Source: Caulobacter segnis (GTDB taxonomy: Bacteria > Pseudomonadota > Alphaproteobacteria > Caulobacterales > Caulobacteraceae). From it: a stretch of 64,000 bases of DNA. The position numbers and the translations under genes were made by a program. Below the pieces are notes generated by a model. It made no database searches, was not told where the DNA came from, and saw only the letters and a list, made by a program, of their open reading frames with translations. The DNA lies in the NCBI RefSeq assembly GCF_019931575.1, contig NZ_CP082923.1, positions 4,278,001 through 4,342,000 on the forward strand. The letters are read 5' to 3'. This document shows, one piece after another, positions 35,008-43,021 of this stretch. Position 1 is the first letter of the stretch. Every line of letters begins with the position of its first letter.

Positions 35008-36228
35008 TTGGGTCTGTTCAGCTCGCACTCCGCCCTGGCGGCTCGCTACGAAGCCGCCCAAGCCTCGGGCCAGATGCCCACCGGCGTGGTCATGGACCGG
35101 CTGCTGTCGGCGAGCGAGGCGATCATCAACGGCCGCCGCACCGTCACCGTCGGCACCCACAACTATCTGGGCCTGGCCTTCGACGAGGCCTGCATCGAGG
35201 CGGCGGTCGCGGCGGTGCGGCGCGAGGGCACCGGCACCTGCGGCTCGCGGATCGCCAACGGCTCGTTCGCCGACCATGTCGCGCTGGAGCAGGAGTTGGC
35301 CGCCTTCCACGGCATGCGCCACGCCATGACCTTTTCGACGGGCTACCAGGCCAATCTGGGGGTGATCTCGTCGCTGGTCGGGGCTGGCGACTTCCTGCTG
35401 CTGGACGCCGACAGCCACGCCTCGATCTACGACGCCTGCAAGCAGACCCAGGCCAGCGCGATCCGCTTCAAGCACAACGACCCCGCCAACCTGGACGCGC
35501 GCCTGCGGCGGCTGGCCGACGAGCCTGGCGACAAGCTGGTGGTGGTCGAGGGCATCTATTCGATGCTGGGCGACATGGCCCCGCTGAAGGCGATCGTCGA
35601 GGTCTGCCGCCGCCACGGCGCCTACCTGCTGGTGGACGAGGCCCACTCGATGGGCGTGCTGGGCGCGCGCGGCGCGGGCCTGGCCGAGCAGGAGGGCGTG
35701 CTGGACCAGGTCGACTTCATCGTCGGTACCTTCTCCAAGAGCCTGGGCGCGGTCGGCGGCTATTGCGTCTCCAACCACGCGCGGTTCGACCTGCTGCGCC
35801 TGGCCTGCCGGCCCTACATGTTCACCGCCTCGCTGCCGCCGGCGACGGCGGCCTCGGTGCGGACGGCCCTCAAGGCGGTGGCCGAGCGGCCGGAACTGCG
35901 CGAGCGGCTGTGGCGCAACGTCCATCGCCTGTACGCCGCCCTGGACGACGCCGGCTTCCAGCTGGGCCCGACGCCCAGCCCGATCGTGGCGGTCTGCCTC
36001 GACGCCGAGGCCACGACCCTGGCGATGTGGCGCGCCCTGCTGGACGCCGGTTACTACGTCAATGTCGGCCTGCCGCCGGCCACCCCCTCGGGCGAGAGCC
36101 TGCTGCGCTGCGCCATCTCGGCGGCCCATTCCGACGAACAGATCGACGGCCTGGCCGAGCGGCTGATCCGCCTGGGGCGCGAGTTCGGCGTCCTGTCGGC
36201 CCCGCGACGCGTGCTCACGGCCCGCTAG
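35008..36228 (+). CDS. spt: Serine palmitoyltransferase (alpha-oxoamine synthase)
   Basis: A 406-residue PLP enzyme that would condense serine with palmitoyl-CoA (or acyl-ACP) to 3-ketosphinganine, the first step of sphingolipid synthesis. The alpha-oxoamine synthase pattern is complete: NYLGLAFDE, GTCGSRIANGSFADHVALE, the cofactor-binding VDEAHSMGVLGARGAG, and PLP-Lys at about residue 244 in GTFSKSLGAVGGYC. The CRPYMFTASLPPA segment and YVNVGLPPATPSGESLLRC match the bacterial serine palmitoyltransferases of Sphingomonas better, as I recall them, than BioF or KBL. TTG at 35008 is preferred because GGAAAG lies 7 bases upstream; TTG at 34993 is the alternative. The other known sphingolipid genes are not adjacent. 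Confidence 0.82.
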   Translation: MGLFSSHSALAARYEAAQASGQMPTGVVMDRLLSASEAIINGRRTVTVGTHNYLGLAFDEACIEAAVAAVRREGTGTCGSRIANGSFADHVALEQELAAFHGMRHAMTFSTGYQANLGVISSLVGAGDFLLLDADSHASIYDACKQTQASAIRFKHNDPANLDARLRRLADEPGDKLVVVEGIYSMLGDMAPLKAIVEVCRRHGAYLLVDEAHSMGVLGARGAGLAEQEGVLDQVDFIVGTFSKSLGAVGGYCVSNHARFDLLRLACRPYMFTASLPPATAASVRTALKAVAERPELRERLWRNVHRLYAALDDAGFQLGPTPSPIVAVCLDAEATTLAMWRALLDAGYYVNVGLPPATPSGESLLRCAISAAHSDEQIDGLAERLIRLGREFGVLSAPRRVLTAR

Positions 36229-36232
36229 CGCC

Positions 36233-36571
36233 TCACAATCGCCCGCGTCCGCCGCCCTTCAGCCGATCCAGCTTGCGAAGGGGCCGCTCGGCCTCCTCGG
36301 GCTCGAGGATTGGCGGCTCGAAGGCCGGCGGCGGGAACCCCGCCGACGGCCTGACCGGCCTCGGCCGAGGCGTCAGGGCCGCGACCTTGCGAGCCATGGC
36401 GGCCAGCTCGCCGCAGGCCCTGGCCTTGTCGCGGGCCTTGCGGATGACGGCGGGATCGTCGGTGGCGGCGATGGCGTCCCAGGCCGCGTCGATCGCCGCC
36501 ATCAGCTTGCCCTGCAGACGCTCGCACCAGGTCTGTGTGGAAGACTGGGTGTGTGTGGAGGTTTGGGTCAT
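36233..36571 (-). CDS. Small helical protein of unknown function
   Basis: A 112-residue protein. A helical N-terminal half (WCERLQGKLMAAIDAAWDAI then PAVIRKARDKARACGELAAM) is followed by a Pro-rich linker (TPRPRPVRPSAGFPPPAFEP) and a basic tail rich in Gly and Arg. The pattern suggests a regulatory or DNA-associated protein but no family is recognised. The ATG at 36571 is chosen because the upstream part of the frame reads as non-protein-like and crosses a probable promoter region. Its stop converges on the serine palmitoyltransferase stop. The 260 bases upstream contain no other gene. Confidence 0.55.
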   Translation of the reverse strand: MTQTSTHTQSSTQTWCERLQGKLMAAIDAAWDAIAATDDPAVIRKARDKARACGELAAMARKVAALTPRPRPVRPSAGFPPPAFEPPILEPEEAERPLRKLDRLKGGGRGRL

Positions 36572-36831
36572 GCCCCAAGCATGCGACCGCGCCAGGCGGC
36601 GGGGACAGGAAACGCGCGTTTTCCCACAAGCCTCTGAATTCATTGGATCGGACCGCGAAAAGTACGGGGATTGAGCGCCGCCCTGTGGATAACTTCGACA
36701 CTCAACCGTCGAAGCTGGACAATAACAACCTCGCACAGCACTATGGGAATGTTCCCGCATAACGAGTTTCAGTGCTTGGCGCCTGGCGCCCCTTCGTGCC
36801 GCGTTCCCCGCCCCTTCAGCGCGAGCTCGCC

Positions 36832-38145
36832 ATGAGAACCCTCAACACGCTGGCCAACCTGCTGATCGCGTTCGCCGCGATCGCCCTGGCGACGGGCTTC
36901 GTCGTCTCGTCCCACGCCCAGACAAACGCCCCGGAGCCCATCGCCTATATCGGGCATGGCGGCTTCTTCGACGCCCAGGGCCGGCAGATCGAGATGACGC
37001 CCGAGTTCATCGCCAAGGCCCAGGCCTACTATCGCAAGAAGCTGCTGACGGCGGCGGTCGCCGGACGGCGCGACGCGCTGAAGAGCTTCGAGGGCGAGCT
37101 CACCAAGGGGCTGAAGCTGCAGAAGTCCGACCAGTTGGTCGCCCAGCAACGCGCCCTGACCTGGTTCGCCGCCTCGGCGCCGGCGGGGAAGGTCGACCCG
37201 AGCACGCTCGGCAAGCTGCGAGCGCTGGACTACCTGCTCGGCGCCGCGGCGTCCGGCAAGCCGACCACGGCCTTCATGAAGGTCAAGCCCTTCAAGTTGA
37301 ACCCTGACCTGGCGCTGAGGCTGGACAATGCGCCGGCGGCCTCTCCGGGAGGGCCGGGCACGGTCAATTCCGGCCAGGCTTACATCGACGAATGCAGCGC
37401 GGCCGGCGTGCCGATCCCACCGCCGATCGGCCAGCTCGACCCCAACGGCCGCGCCGGCTGGAAGACCCAGGGCTTCATTCCGCAGGCCGCGCAATTCATC
37501 GTCGGCACGCCGGCCGAGCTGCGCAGCTACGAAACCGACACCGGGCTCTGCTTCGCGCTGCCGCGCTACGAGGACGACAGCAAGGCGACCGTCGCGCTGG
37601 ACGGCGTCATCTGCCTCGGAAAGACCACCGGCAAGACCTGCTTCTGGGACAATCAGATGAGCGGCTCGGGCTTTCCCTTCCCGTCCGGAACGCTGATCCC
37701 GATCGGCGTGGCGAACCTCGCGGTCAATCCCGAAGGGAAGTACCAGGCCGGCGGCGCGGAACTCGAAGGCGGCGACGGCGGCGTCTGCACCGAATGCCAC
37801 GCGGGCGAAAACCCGTTCGTCATCCATCCCAAGGCCAATCTGGGCGGCGTCCTGATGGGATCGCTGTCGGCCTTCTCGCCCGACCGCTATTCGCCGCTCG
37901 TCGCCGCGTCGTGGTGGCTGAACCAGGACATGGAGCCCGAGGCCGACGTCCCGGACCAATGCGGCGCCTGCCATACCCAGGACGACGCCGGACGCTTCCC
38001 GAAGCTGTCCGCCGTCCCCGAGGGATATTGCGCCACAATCCTTCGCCCCGCGATCGCGCGCACCATGCCGCCCAGCAAACCCGGGGCTCACCTGAACACC
38101 CCGGAGGTCGTCGCCTTCCTCGCGCGCTGCGGCAAGCCGGCCTGA
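36832..38145 (+). CDS. Secreted diheme cytochrome-like protein
   Basis: A 437-residue exported protein. A signal peptide (residues about 1-31, LLIAFAAIALATGFVVSSHA-QT) directs it to the periplasm. Two CxxCH heme-attachment motifs are present, CTECH (319-323) and CGACH (377-381), in a Cys-rich C-terminal half; several other Cys (DECSAAG, LCFALPRYE, ICLG, TCFWDN) could form disulfides. The N-terminal half has no recognised domain, but IGHGGFFDAQGRQIEMTP and a helical SFEGELTKGLKLQKSD segment are well formed. It is probably a c-type cytochrome or a heme-dependent redox enzyme of an uncharacterised family. It is followed after 108 bases by an M20 peptidase. Confidence 0.8.
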   Translation: MRTLNTLANLLIAFAAIALATGFVVSSHAQTNAPEPIAYIGHGGFFDAQGRQIEMTPEFIAKAQAYYRKKLLTAAVAGRRDALKSFEGELTKGLKLQKSDQLVAQQRALTWFAASAPAGKVDPSTLGKLRALDYLLGAAASGKPTTAFMKVKPFKLNPDLALRLDNAPAASPGGPGTVNSGQAYIDECSAAGVPIPPPIGQLDPNGRAGWKTQGFIPQAAQFIVGTPAELRSYETDTGLCFALPRYEDDSKATVALDGVICLGKTTGKTCFWDNQMSGSGFPFPSGTLIPIGVANLAVNPEGKYQAGGAELEGGDGGVCTECHAGENPFVIHPKANLGGVLMGSLSAFSPDRYSPLVAASWWLNQDMEPEADVPDQCGACHTQDDAGRFPKLSAVPEGYCATILRPAIARTMPPSKPGAHLNTPEVVAFLARCGKPA

Positions 38146-38253
38146 TTTTTCCGTCGCCGAACCGATTGCCAGCCGCCTCGCCCCACCGCACAGTCCGTCC
38201 CAACAAATGTTCGGCCAGAACGCTTTGGGCCAGAAAAGTTCGGGGAGACGGTG

Positions 38254-39732
38254 ATGGGTGTCGGGGGAAAGGTCGCGCTGACGGCCGTGGGGCTGGTGCT
38301 GGCGGTGACGGCGGTGGTCGCCGCGCGCACGGCGATGTTCAAGCCGCCGGCCCAGGTCGACGCGTCCTCGGTGAAGCTCGCCCCCGCCCGTCCGCTGGAC
38401 GTCGCCAAGGTCGCCGATCACCTGGCGCAGGCCGTCCGCTTCCAGACCGTCAGCCACCAGGACCGGGCCGAGGACCAGCCGGCCGAGTGGGACAAGCTGC
38501 ACGCCTGGCTGCAGGCGACCTATCCGAACGCCCACAAGGCCATGACCCGCGAGGTGATCGCCGACCACACCCTGGTCTACACCTGGGCCGGCAGCAACCC
38601 CGCCCTGCCCCCGATCGTGCTGATGGCCCACCAGGACGTGGTGCCGGTGACGCCGGGCAGCGAGGGCCAGTGGACCCATCCGCCGTTCGACGGCGTCGTG
38701 GCTGACGGGGCGGTGTGGGGCCGAGGCTCGATCGACGACAAGGGCTCGCTGGTCACGCTGTTCGAGGCCCTGGACGCGGTGGCCGCCGGCGGCTTCAAGC
38801 CCGTACGGACGGTGATCGTGGTCAGCGGCCACGACGAGGAGGTGCGCGGCGTCGGGGCCCGCGCCGCCGCCGCCCTGCTGAAGTCGCGTAACATCAAGGC
38901 CCAGTTCGTGCTGGACGAGGGCATGGCCGTGGTCGCCGACCACCCGGTCACCGGCCAGCCCGCCGCCATCATCGGCACGGCCGAGAAGGGCTATGCGACG
39001 ATGAAGGTCTCGGCCCCGGCGGTCGGCGGCCACTCGTCGGCCCCGCCCAAGGACGGCGGCGGCGTGGTCGCCCTGTCGCGCGCCGTGGTGGCGATCAACG
39101 ACCACCCGTTCCCGATGAAGTTCCAGGGCCCCGGCGCCGACATGCTGAAGGCCATCGCCCCGCACGCCTCGCCGGTGGTCAAGATCTTCGCGGCCAACAC
39201 CTGGCTGTTCTCGCCGCTCTTGGTGAAGGTCACCGCCAAGTCCCCGGCCGGGGCCGCGATGCTGCACACCACGATCGCCCCGACCATGATCAAGGGCTCG
39301 CCCAAGGAGAACGTCCTGCCGCAGGACGCCACGGCCTGGATCAACTACCGCATCGCGCCCGGCGACACCTCGACCAGCGTGATGGCGCGCGCCAAGGACG
39401 CGGTCGGCCAGCTGCCGGTCCAGCTGTCCTGGGCCAAGACGCCCGACGAGCCCTCGGCCGTGTCCTCAACCAGCTCGGAGGCCTGGAAGACCCTGGCGGG
39501 CCTGGCCGCCGACGAGAGCCAGGCGCCGGTCGTGCCGGGCCTGGTCACGGCCGGCACTGACAGCCGCTACATGGGCGGGGTGGCCAGCGACGTCTATCGC
39601 TTCCAGCCGCTGGTGCTGAAGGTCGACGAGACCAAGATCATCCACGGCACCGACGAGCACATCAGCCTGGACAATGTCGAGAGAATGGTGCGCTTCTATC
39701 AGCGTCTGGTGGAGACCGCCGCGTCGCGGTGA
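38254..39732 (+). CDS. M20-family zinc carboxypeptidase
   Basis: A 492-residue metallopeptidase of the M20 family, resembling the carboxypeptidase S/PM20D1 branch. An N-terminal membrane anchor or signal (about residues 4-25) suggests export. Metal-binding segments are in order: LMAHQDVVPV, GRGSIDDKGSLV, VVSGHDEEVRG, FVLDEGMAV and near the end IHGTDEHISLD. The dimerisation-type domain lies between residues about 230 and 360. It would hydrolyse amide bonds in small peptides or N-acyl amino acids; the substrate is not known. The ATG at 38254 lies behind GGGGAG; the adjacent GTG at 38251 is a poor alternative. Confidence 0.87.
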   Translation: MGVGGKVALTAVGLVLAVTAVVAARTAMFKPPAQVDASSVKLAPARPLDVAKVADHLAQAVRFQTVSHQDRAEDQPAEWDKLHAWLQATYPNAHKAMTREVIADHTLVYTWAGSNPALPPIVLMAHQDVVPVTPGSEGQWTHPPFDGVVADGAVWGRGSIDDKGSLVTLFEALDAVAAGGFKPVRTVIVVSGHDEEVRGVGARAAAALLKSRNIKAQFVLDEGMAVVADHPVTGQPAAIIGTAEKGYATMKVSAPAVGGHSSAPPKDGGGVVALSRAVVAINDHPFPMKFQGPGADMLKAIAPHASPVVKIFAANTWLFSPLLVKVTAKSPAGAAMLHTTIAPTMIKGSPKENVLPQDATAWINYRIAPGDTSTSVMARAKDAVGQLPVQLSWAKTPDEPSAVSSTSSEAWKTLAGLAADESQAPVVPGLVTAGTDSRYMGGVASDVYRFQPLVLKVDETKIIHGTDEHISLDNVERMVRFYQRLVETAASR

Positions 39733-39933
39733 CGTCTTCATCCGGATAGGGACGTGTTCGGGGGAACACGGTCGGGGGACTTGGCGGCGAAATCCGCCCA
39801 CAACTTTGGCTGTCGCTTTTTCGAGCGCGTGAACGGGTGTCGCATTCCGTCTGTACGAGCGCGCGTCACGCGTTCTGGGCAGGTGTGACACGCGCCTCTA
39901 GCTCCGCGTTCACTCAAAGCCGCCAGAAGCCCC

Positions 39934-41046
39934 ATGCCCGCCGACGACGCTCCGCTGCTGAAGGCCAAACCCGGCAAGCTTCCCGAGAAGTTCGGCGAGG
40001 GCTTCGTCTGGGACGCCTGGTACGTCGCCTGCCTGTCGCCCGAGATCAAACCGGGCAAGGCCGAGAAGCGCGAGTACCTGGGCGAGCCGGTCCTGCTGGG
40101 CCGCACCCGCGGCGGCCAGGCCTACGCCATCCGCGACATCTGCCCCCACCGCGCCGCCGCCCTGTCGTCCGGCCGCGTCCATCGCGAGGCCGACGGGACC
40201 GACAGCATCGAGTGCCCCTATCACGGCTGGCGCTTCGGCCCGGACGGGGCGTGCAAGTCGATCCCGTCCCTGACCGGCGACAGCGACTTCGACATCTCCA
40301 AGGTCCGCGTGCGCCGCTATCCGACGGTGGAGAGCCAGGGCCTGGTCTGGATCTGGATGAGCTCGGACCCGCGCTTCGACGGCGAACCGCCGGAGCCGCC
40401 GCCGGCCATCCCCGGCGTGGTGGGCGGCAAGCCCAAGCTGATCGACCACCTGGACTACGACATCCATATCGACCACGCGGTGCTGGGCCTGATCGACCCC
40501 GCCCACGGCCCCTATGTGCATCAGCAATGGTGGTGGCGGACCAAGGCCAGCCAGCACGAGAAGAAGAAGCGCTTCGCGCCGTCGGAGGCCGGCTTCACCA
40601 TGGTGCGGCACGAGCCGTCCAAGAACTCCAAGGCCTACGCCATCCTGGGCGGCGAGCCGCTGACCGAGATCACCTTCCGCCTGCCCGGCCTGCGCTGGGA
40701 GCATGTGACGGTGGGCGACAAGCAGGTGCTGGCCCTGTCGGCCATGACCCCGATCAACGCCCACAAGACCCGCATGAACCAGATCATGTGGTCGGACCAC
40801 TGGGCCTTCACGGCCTTCTATCCGATCATCCGGATCGCGGCCCGCGCCTTCCTGCGCCAGGACGGCAAGATCGTCGACTGCCAGACCCCCGGCCTGCAGT
40901 GCAACCCGCCCCTGATGTGGGTCGGCGACGCCGACCAGCAGGCCCGCTGGTACCACCAGTGCAAACGCGAATGGAACGCCAGCCGACGGGAGGGCCGGCC
41001 GTTCGTGAACCCGGTGCGCGACCAGACGCTGCGCTGGCGGACGTAA
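39934..41046 (+). CDS. Rieske non-heme iron oxygenase, catalytic subunit
   Basis: A 370-residue oxygenase. The Rieske [2Fe-2S] site is visible as C70-x-H72 (DICPHRAA) and C94-x2-H97 (ECPYHGW). The second domain has IDHLDYDIHIDHAVLGLIDP then AHGPYVHQQ, which supplies the likely Asp/His ligands of the mononuclear iron. The reaction would be O2-dependent hydroxylation or demethylation of a hydrophobic substrate; the reductase and ferredoxin are not next to it. The family includes sterol- and hopanoid-modifying enzymes as well as aromatic-degrading ones, so its substrate is open. A 201-base upstream region has a small hairpin (39753-39770) and no gene. Confidence 0.85.
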   Translation: MPADDAPLLKAKPGKLPEKFGEGFVWDAWYVACLSPEIKPGKAEKREYLGEPVLLGRTRGGQAYAIRDICPHRAAALSSGRVHREADGTDSIECPYHGWRFGPDGACKSIPSLTGDSDFDISKVRVRRYPTVESQGLVWIWMSSDPRFDGEPPEPPPAIPGVVGGKPKLIDHLDYDIHIDHAVLGLIDPAHGPYVHQQWWWRTKASQHEKKKRFAPSEAGFTMVRHEPSKNSKAYAILGGEPLTEITFRLPGLRWEHVTVGDKQVLALSAMTPINAHKTRMNQIMWSDHWAFTAFYPIIRIAARAFLRQDGKIVDCQTPGLQCNPPLMWVGDADQQARWYHQCKREWNASRREGRPFVNPVRDQTLRWRT

Positions 41047-41048
41047 AG

Positions 41049-41111
41049 AATCCCTCTCTCCGAGAGAGAGGGAGGGGCCCGCCGCCGAAGGCGGTGGGAG
41101 GGTGAGAGGTT
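41049..41111. repeat. Left inverted repeat bounding the DUF559 cassette
   Basis: A 63-bp palindrome-rich sequence that begins CCCTCTCTC, contains GGGGCCCGCC and ends GAGGGTGAGAGGTT. It is present in reverse orientation at 41520-41580 with few differences. It starts just after the stop of the Rieske oxygenase gene. Confidence 0.8.
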
Positions 41112-41179
41112 TCACCCCTACCGAAAAACCCAGATTCCTTCTGTTGAGCGCCTCCAACAGCCAAGCCCATGCTCCCGCC

Positions 41180-41521
41180 ATGGACAAGATCGCCAACGCT
41201 CGCCGCTTGCGACGGGACCAGACGCACGCGGAAAAGGTTCTCTGGAACCTCGTTCGCAACCGCCGCCTGGGCGGCTTCAGGTTTCTTCGGCAACGTCCCA
41301 TAGACCGCTACATCGCGGACTTCGTCTGCGAGGCCGCCAAGGTGATCGTGGAACTGGACGGCGCCGTTCATGACGATCGCGAGGACCATGACGAGCGCCG
41401 CACCCAGACGCTGGAGCTGTACGGCTATGTCGTCGTGAGATTTCGCAACGAGAGGGTCCTGGCCGATCCGGGTGGAACGGCGGACGACATCCTGGCTGTG
41501 CTTTGCTCGGCGAGGCTGTAA
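41180..41521 (+). CDS. DUF559 (Vsr-like) endonuclease-domain protein
   Basis: A 113-residue protein with the DUF559 fold of the restriction-endonuclease superfamily, related to Vsr nucleases. The order is RRLRRDQTHAEKVLWNLVRN, GGFRFLRQRPIDRYIADFVC, then VIVELDGAVHDDREDHDERR and a final YGYVVVRFRNERVL; the Asp and Glu-x-Asp/Gly residues of the central part are the probable metal site. The ATG at 41180 gives the usual DUF559 beginning. It is enclosed by inverted repeats (41049-41111 and 41520-41580), and its stop codon is the first part of the right-hand repeat. This suggests a small selfish cassette in which the nuclease serves the mobility of the repeat. Confidence 0.85.
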   Translation: MDKIANARRLRRDQTHAEKVLWNLVRNRRLGGFRFLRQRPIDRYIADFVCEAAKVIVELDGAVHDDREDHDERRTQTLELYGYVVVRFRNERVLADPGGTADDILAVLCSARL

Positions 41522-42093
41522 CCTCTCACCCTCCCACCGCTTCGCGGCGGGCCCCGCCCTCTCTCCAAGAGAGAGGGATTTCGTGGAGCGTCCCGATCTT
41601 CCGCCGCCTCCTCGCCAGCCTTCGCACCCTGCCCTCGCCGCGGGGGTGGCTGCTCTGCCTGGCCGTCTCGGCCGTCACCCTGGCGACCATGGCCGTCATC
41701 GGGTTCGCCACGGGCCTCTACCATCTGACCCCGACCCAGCCCGGCCTTGCCCTGCGGCTGCTGACCGTGCTGTTCGTCCCGGCCCTGGGCGAGGAGATCC
41801 CGTTCCGGGGAATCATGACACCCGGTCCCGGCGAGAGCCGCCGGCCCTGGCTGGCGATAGCGGTGTCGACGACGCTCTACACGCTGTGGCACGTGATCGA
41901 GGCCCTGACCTTCCTGCCCGCCGCCGCCCCCGTCTTCCTGCGGCCCGACTTCCTGCTGTGCTGCGCGGTGCTGGGCCTGGGTTGCGCGATCACCCGGTGG
42001 AAGACCGGCTCGCTGTGGCCGGCGGTTCTGCTGCACTGGGCGCTGGTAGTGGTCTGGCAGACCTGGCTGGGCGGGGTCAGCGCGCTGGCCTAG
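41503..42093 (+). CDS. CPBP-family intramembrane protease
   Basis: A 196-residue membrane protein of the CAAX-protease/bacteriocin-processing (CPBP, Abi) family. The active-site set is E97-E98-x3-R102 (ALGEEIPFRG), H130 (LWHVIE) and a final His in VLLHW, inside about five membrane helices. The gene has no normal start: the first in-frame ATG is within the first membrane helix, the only upstream candidate is TTG at 41503, and the residues from there to about 27 (SHPPTASRRAPPSLQERG) are encoded by the right-hand repeat of the DUF559 cassette. The repeat insertion may have replaced the original 5' end, or an ATT at 41578 (SWSVPIF) may be used behind GAGAGGG. Confidence 0.75.
   Translation: MLGEAVTSHPPTASRRAPPSLQERGISWSVPIFRRLLASLRTLPSPRGWLLCLAVSAVTLATMAVIGFATGLYHLTPTQPGLALRLLTVLFVPALGEEIPFRGIMTPGPGESRRPWLAIAVSTTLYTLWHVIEALTFLPAAAPVFLRPDFLLCCAVLGLGCAITRWKTGSLWPAVLLHWALVVVWQTWLGGVSALA
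41520..41580. repeat. Right inverted repeat bounding the DUF559 cassette
   Basis: The reverse complement of 41049-41111, about 61 bp, with the same blocks in opposite order (AACCTCTCACC, GGGCCCCGCC, GAGAGAGGGATT). It begins in the stop codon of the DUF559 gene and runs into the 5' end of the CPBP gene. Confidence 0.8.
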
Positions 42094-42159
42094 CGCGTGG
42101 CAGCCGAAAGTGGACGCCGGTTTCGGCGCCCGCCACGCGCCAAACAAAAATCGAACGCG

Positions 42160-42192
42160 AAAAAGCCCGCCCGGTCTGGGACCGGACGGGCT
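42160..42192 (-). terminator. Terminator of the SH3/glycine-zipper gene
   Basis: Stem AGCCCGCCCGGT/ACCGGACGGGCT (42164-42175 with 42181-42192, one mismatch). On the minus strand it is followed by a T-run (TTTTTC). It closes the unit of the gene at 42249-42806 and could also slow transcription from the CPBP gene. Confidence 0.75.
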
Positions 42193-42248
42193 CTCTTCGA
42201 AACGCGGCCTGAGGGACGGATGGGACGCGTCCCGAAACTCAAACCTTG

Positions 42249-42806
42249 TTACGCGCGGTAGACATAGGCGCTGGAGACGTAGCCCACGCCGACGCCGTCC
42301 TGGCCGACCAGGATCCACTGGCCGTCACCGGTGCGGCCCAGGGCCTGGAAGGTCGTCCCCGAGGACACCGCGCCCAGACGCTCGGCGCGGGTCGAAGAGG
42401 CGGCGCGCAGGTTCACGGTCGAGCGGGTGACGTACTTGTGGTCCATCTTGACCAGCGGCTCGGCGTGGACGGTCTGGGCGTAGCGGTAGCCGCCCGACTT
42501 GTAGATGCCGCCGACCTCCTTGGCCGCCTCGCTCTTCTGCATCTTGCAGCCGACCGCCGAGCCGGCGCCCGCGCCGACCACGGCGCCGATGGCCGTGCCC
42601 GTGCCGCGATCGCCCTTGCCGGCGATCTTGTTGCCGGCCAGGCCGCCCAGCAGGCCGCCCAGGACGGCGCCGACTTCCTGCTTGCTGCCCGAGGCCTTGC
42701 AGCCGACGACGCCGGCGCTGGCTTGCGGGGCGGCGGCGGCCATGCTCAGAGCCGCCGCGGCGGCGCCGATGGTCAGGGTGATGGTCTTGGTCTTCTTGCC
42801 GAACAT
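42249..42806 (-). CDS. Exported glycine-zipper protein with bacterial SH3 domain
   Basis: A 185-residue envelope protein. A signal peptide (TITLTIGAAAAALSMAAAAPQASA) is followed by a 2TM-type glycine zipper (about residues 45-85: AVLGGLLGGLAGNKIAGKGD and AIGAVVGAGAGSAVG) and a C-terminal SH3-like domain (about 120-185, STVNLRAASSTRAERLGAVS and VGVGYVSSAYVY). This combination is typical of cell-wall-associated or outer-membrane stress proteins that bind peptidoglycan. The start at 42806 has AAGGAG upstream. It stands alone on its strand and has its own terminator. Confidence 0.83.
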   Translation of the reverse strand: MFGKKTKTITLTIGAAAAALSMAAAAPQASAGVVGCKASGSKQEVGAVLGGLLGGLAGNKIAGKGDRGTGTAIGAVVGAGAGSAVGCKMQKSEAAKEVGGIYKSGGYRYAQTVHAEPLVKMDHKYVTRSTVNLRAASSTRAERLGAVSSGTTFQALGRTGDGQWILVGQDGVGVGYVSSAYVYRA

Positions 42807-43021
42807 GAGAGAACTCCTTCGTCCCTTGGAATGTGTCCGAGGCCGTTTCGGCCCCGTGAGACGCACCATGGCAGGGGCAAGCTGAACGGTGTCGGCGACC
42901 CGACTGACAGAGTTCGTTCATGTTCGAAAAAAGTTTGGCCCCAGCGCTCGGACCGTCATGATGGGAGCGGGTTTCGACGCTTTGTGTGTGTTGGGGGGCG
43001 CTCTTGGGCTTGGTGAAGGAC

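Noticed and set aside
35008..36228. BioF (8-amino-7-oxononanoate synthase) or KBL as the identity
   Set aside because: The RLACRPYMFTASLPPA and NVGLPPATPSGESLLRC segments fit serine palmitoyltransferase better, and no biotin or threonine genes are near.
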